From: Chloroflexota bacterium | Lineage (GTDB): Bacteria > Chloroflexota > UBA6077 | Length of the DNA: 22,202 nucleotides | Direction of reading: 5' to 3' | Assembly (NCBI GenBank): GCA_021806765.1 | Contig: JAJZQR010000067.1 | Location: 1-22,202, forward strand | In this document: positions 21,432 through 22,202 of the stretch, piece after piece | Layout: each line of letters opens with the position of its first letter | Numbering within the stretch: the stretch's first letter is position 1 | Notes under the pieces: generated by a model | Seen by the model: the letters and a program-made list of their open reading frames with translations, nothing else | The model's database searches: none | Told to the model about the DNA's origin: nothing | Made by a program: the position numbers and the translations under genes

Positions 21432-22202
21432 ATGGGCAAACCGACAGGCTTCATGGAATACCAGCGCGAGCTACCAGAGGATCGCTCGCCTGATGAACGT
21501 ATCTCCGACTGGCGGGAGTTTCACCTCTCTTTCCCGGAAGAGAAGCTGCAGACCCAGGCCGCCCGCTGCATGGACTGCGGAGTGCCCTTCTGCCACACGG
21601 GTGCACTGCTGAACGGTATGGCCGCGGGGTGTCCCCTCCACAACCTGATCCCGGAGTGGAACGACCTGGTCTACCAGGGGCTCTGGAAGCACGCACTTTA
21701 CCGCCTCGGCAGGACGAACAACTTCCCCGAGTTCACGGGTAGGGTCTGCCCCGCCCCTTGCGAGGGCTCCTGCAGCCTGGGCGCCCACGAGCCGCCGGTG
21801 ACCATCAAGAATATCGAGTACACCATCGTCGAAAGGGGTTTTCAGCGGGGCTGGATAATCCCTAAACCACCGATCAGGAGGACCGGCAAGAAGGTGGCGG
21901 TGGTTGGCTCCGGTCCTTCGGGTCTCGCCTGTGCCGATCAGCTGAATCAGGCCGGCCACCTGGTGACGGTTTTCGAGCGGGGCGACCGCCCCGGCGGTTT
22001 GCTGATGTACGGCATCCCCAACATGAAACTGGATAAGTCCGTGGTCCGGCGTCGTGTGGACCTTATGGCGGCGGAAGGCATCGACTTCGTCACCAGTACC
22101 GAGGTTGGGAAGGACTACCCTGCCGGCAGGCTGATGGACGAGTTCGACGCCGTCGTTCTGTGTGTGGGTGCAACCAAACCCCGCGATCTGCCCGCCGAGG
22201 GG
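21432..22202 (+). CDS. gltD: Glutamate synthase, small (beta) subunit, partial
   Basis: The first 257 codons of the NADPH-binding small subunit, cut by the window end. The N-terminal iron-sulfur region has cysteines in [22 protein letters not shown] and [12 protein letters not shown], which hold the 4Fe-4S clusters linking to GltB. The FAD-binding Rossmann motif [17 protein letters not shown] then begins near residue 155, with [17 protein letters not shown] further on, typical of GltD and related oxidoreductases. GGGGAGAG about 6 bases before the ATG is the ribosome binding site. It lies 14 bases after gltB. The protein takes electrons from NADPH and passes them to the GltB FMN. Confidence 0.97.
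   Translation, partial: MGKPTGFMEYQRELPEDRSPDERISDWREFHLSFPEEKLQTQAARCMDCGVPFCHTGALLNGMAAGCPLHNLIPEWNDLVYQGLWKHALYRLGRTNNFPEFTGRVCPAPCEGSCSLGAHEPPVTIKNIEYTIVERGFQRGWIIPKPPIRRTGKKVAVVGSGPSGLACADQLNQAGHLVTVFERGDRPGGLLMYGIPNMKLDKSVVRRRVDLMAAEGIDFVTSTEVGKDYPAGRLMDEFDAVVLCVGATKPRDLPAEG

Overview
The window is high-GC, gene-dense bacterial DNA with no rRNA, tRNA, CRISPR array or intact insertion sequence. The fused AccD-AccA carboxyltransferase, the kdp locus with KdpD split into two genes, the many GTG starts and the short dispersed palindromes fit a Chloroflexota-type bacterium (for example near Thermomicrobia/Sphaerobacter). That placement is inference: no marker gene is present to settle it.

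Layout. Bases 1-229 are a non-coding promoter region. They lead into an isocitrate lyase/PEP mutase family gene (230-1099), which converges on a minus-strand MFS transporter (1122-2375). A divergent promoter region then leads to a fused acetyl-CoA carboxylase carboxyltransferase gene, accDA (2552-4357), closed by a strong intrinsic terminator. A single Tat-exported glycoside-hydrolase-like gene follows (4614-6173). Next come about 400 bases holding a small coding remnant that resembles the start of an adenosylcobinamide amidohydrolase.

The centre (6582-15633) is a potassium-transport locus. It holds a membrane histidine kinase equal to the C-terminal half of KdpD, KdpE, a lone receiver protein, a 32-aa membrane microprotein, kdpF, kdpA, kdpB and kdpC. 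After a perfect 28-base palindrome comes a separate gene for the N-terminal (KdpD/USP) half of KdpD. The two KdpD halves together are about as long as one classical KdpD and split at the boundary between the cytoplasmic N-terminal region and the membrane segments. KdpFABC is the high-affinity K+ pump. The split kinase, KdpE and perhaps the extra receiver should control it.

The right end has a minus-strand single-domain rhodanese. Its TATAAT box overlaps an ATACCC-N5-GGGTAT inverted repeat of the type bound by CsoR/CstR-family repressors, which suggests persulfide- or copper-responsive control. It is divergent from gltB-gltD (16678 to the window end), the two subunits of glutamate synthase, which are preceded by a leader of roughly 390 bases.

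Most promising second looks: the rhodanese operator, the split KdpD with its additional receiver and microprotein, a repeat-like segment apparently captured inside the MFS coding sequence, and a sequence motif shared by the promoter regions of the isocitrate-lyase-family gene and accDA.
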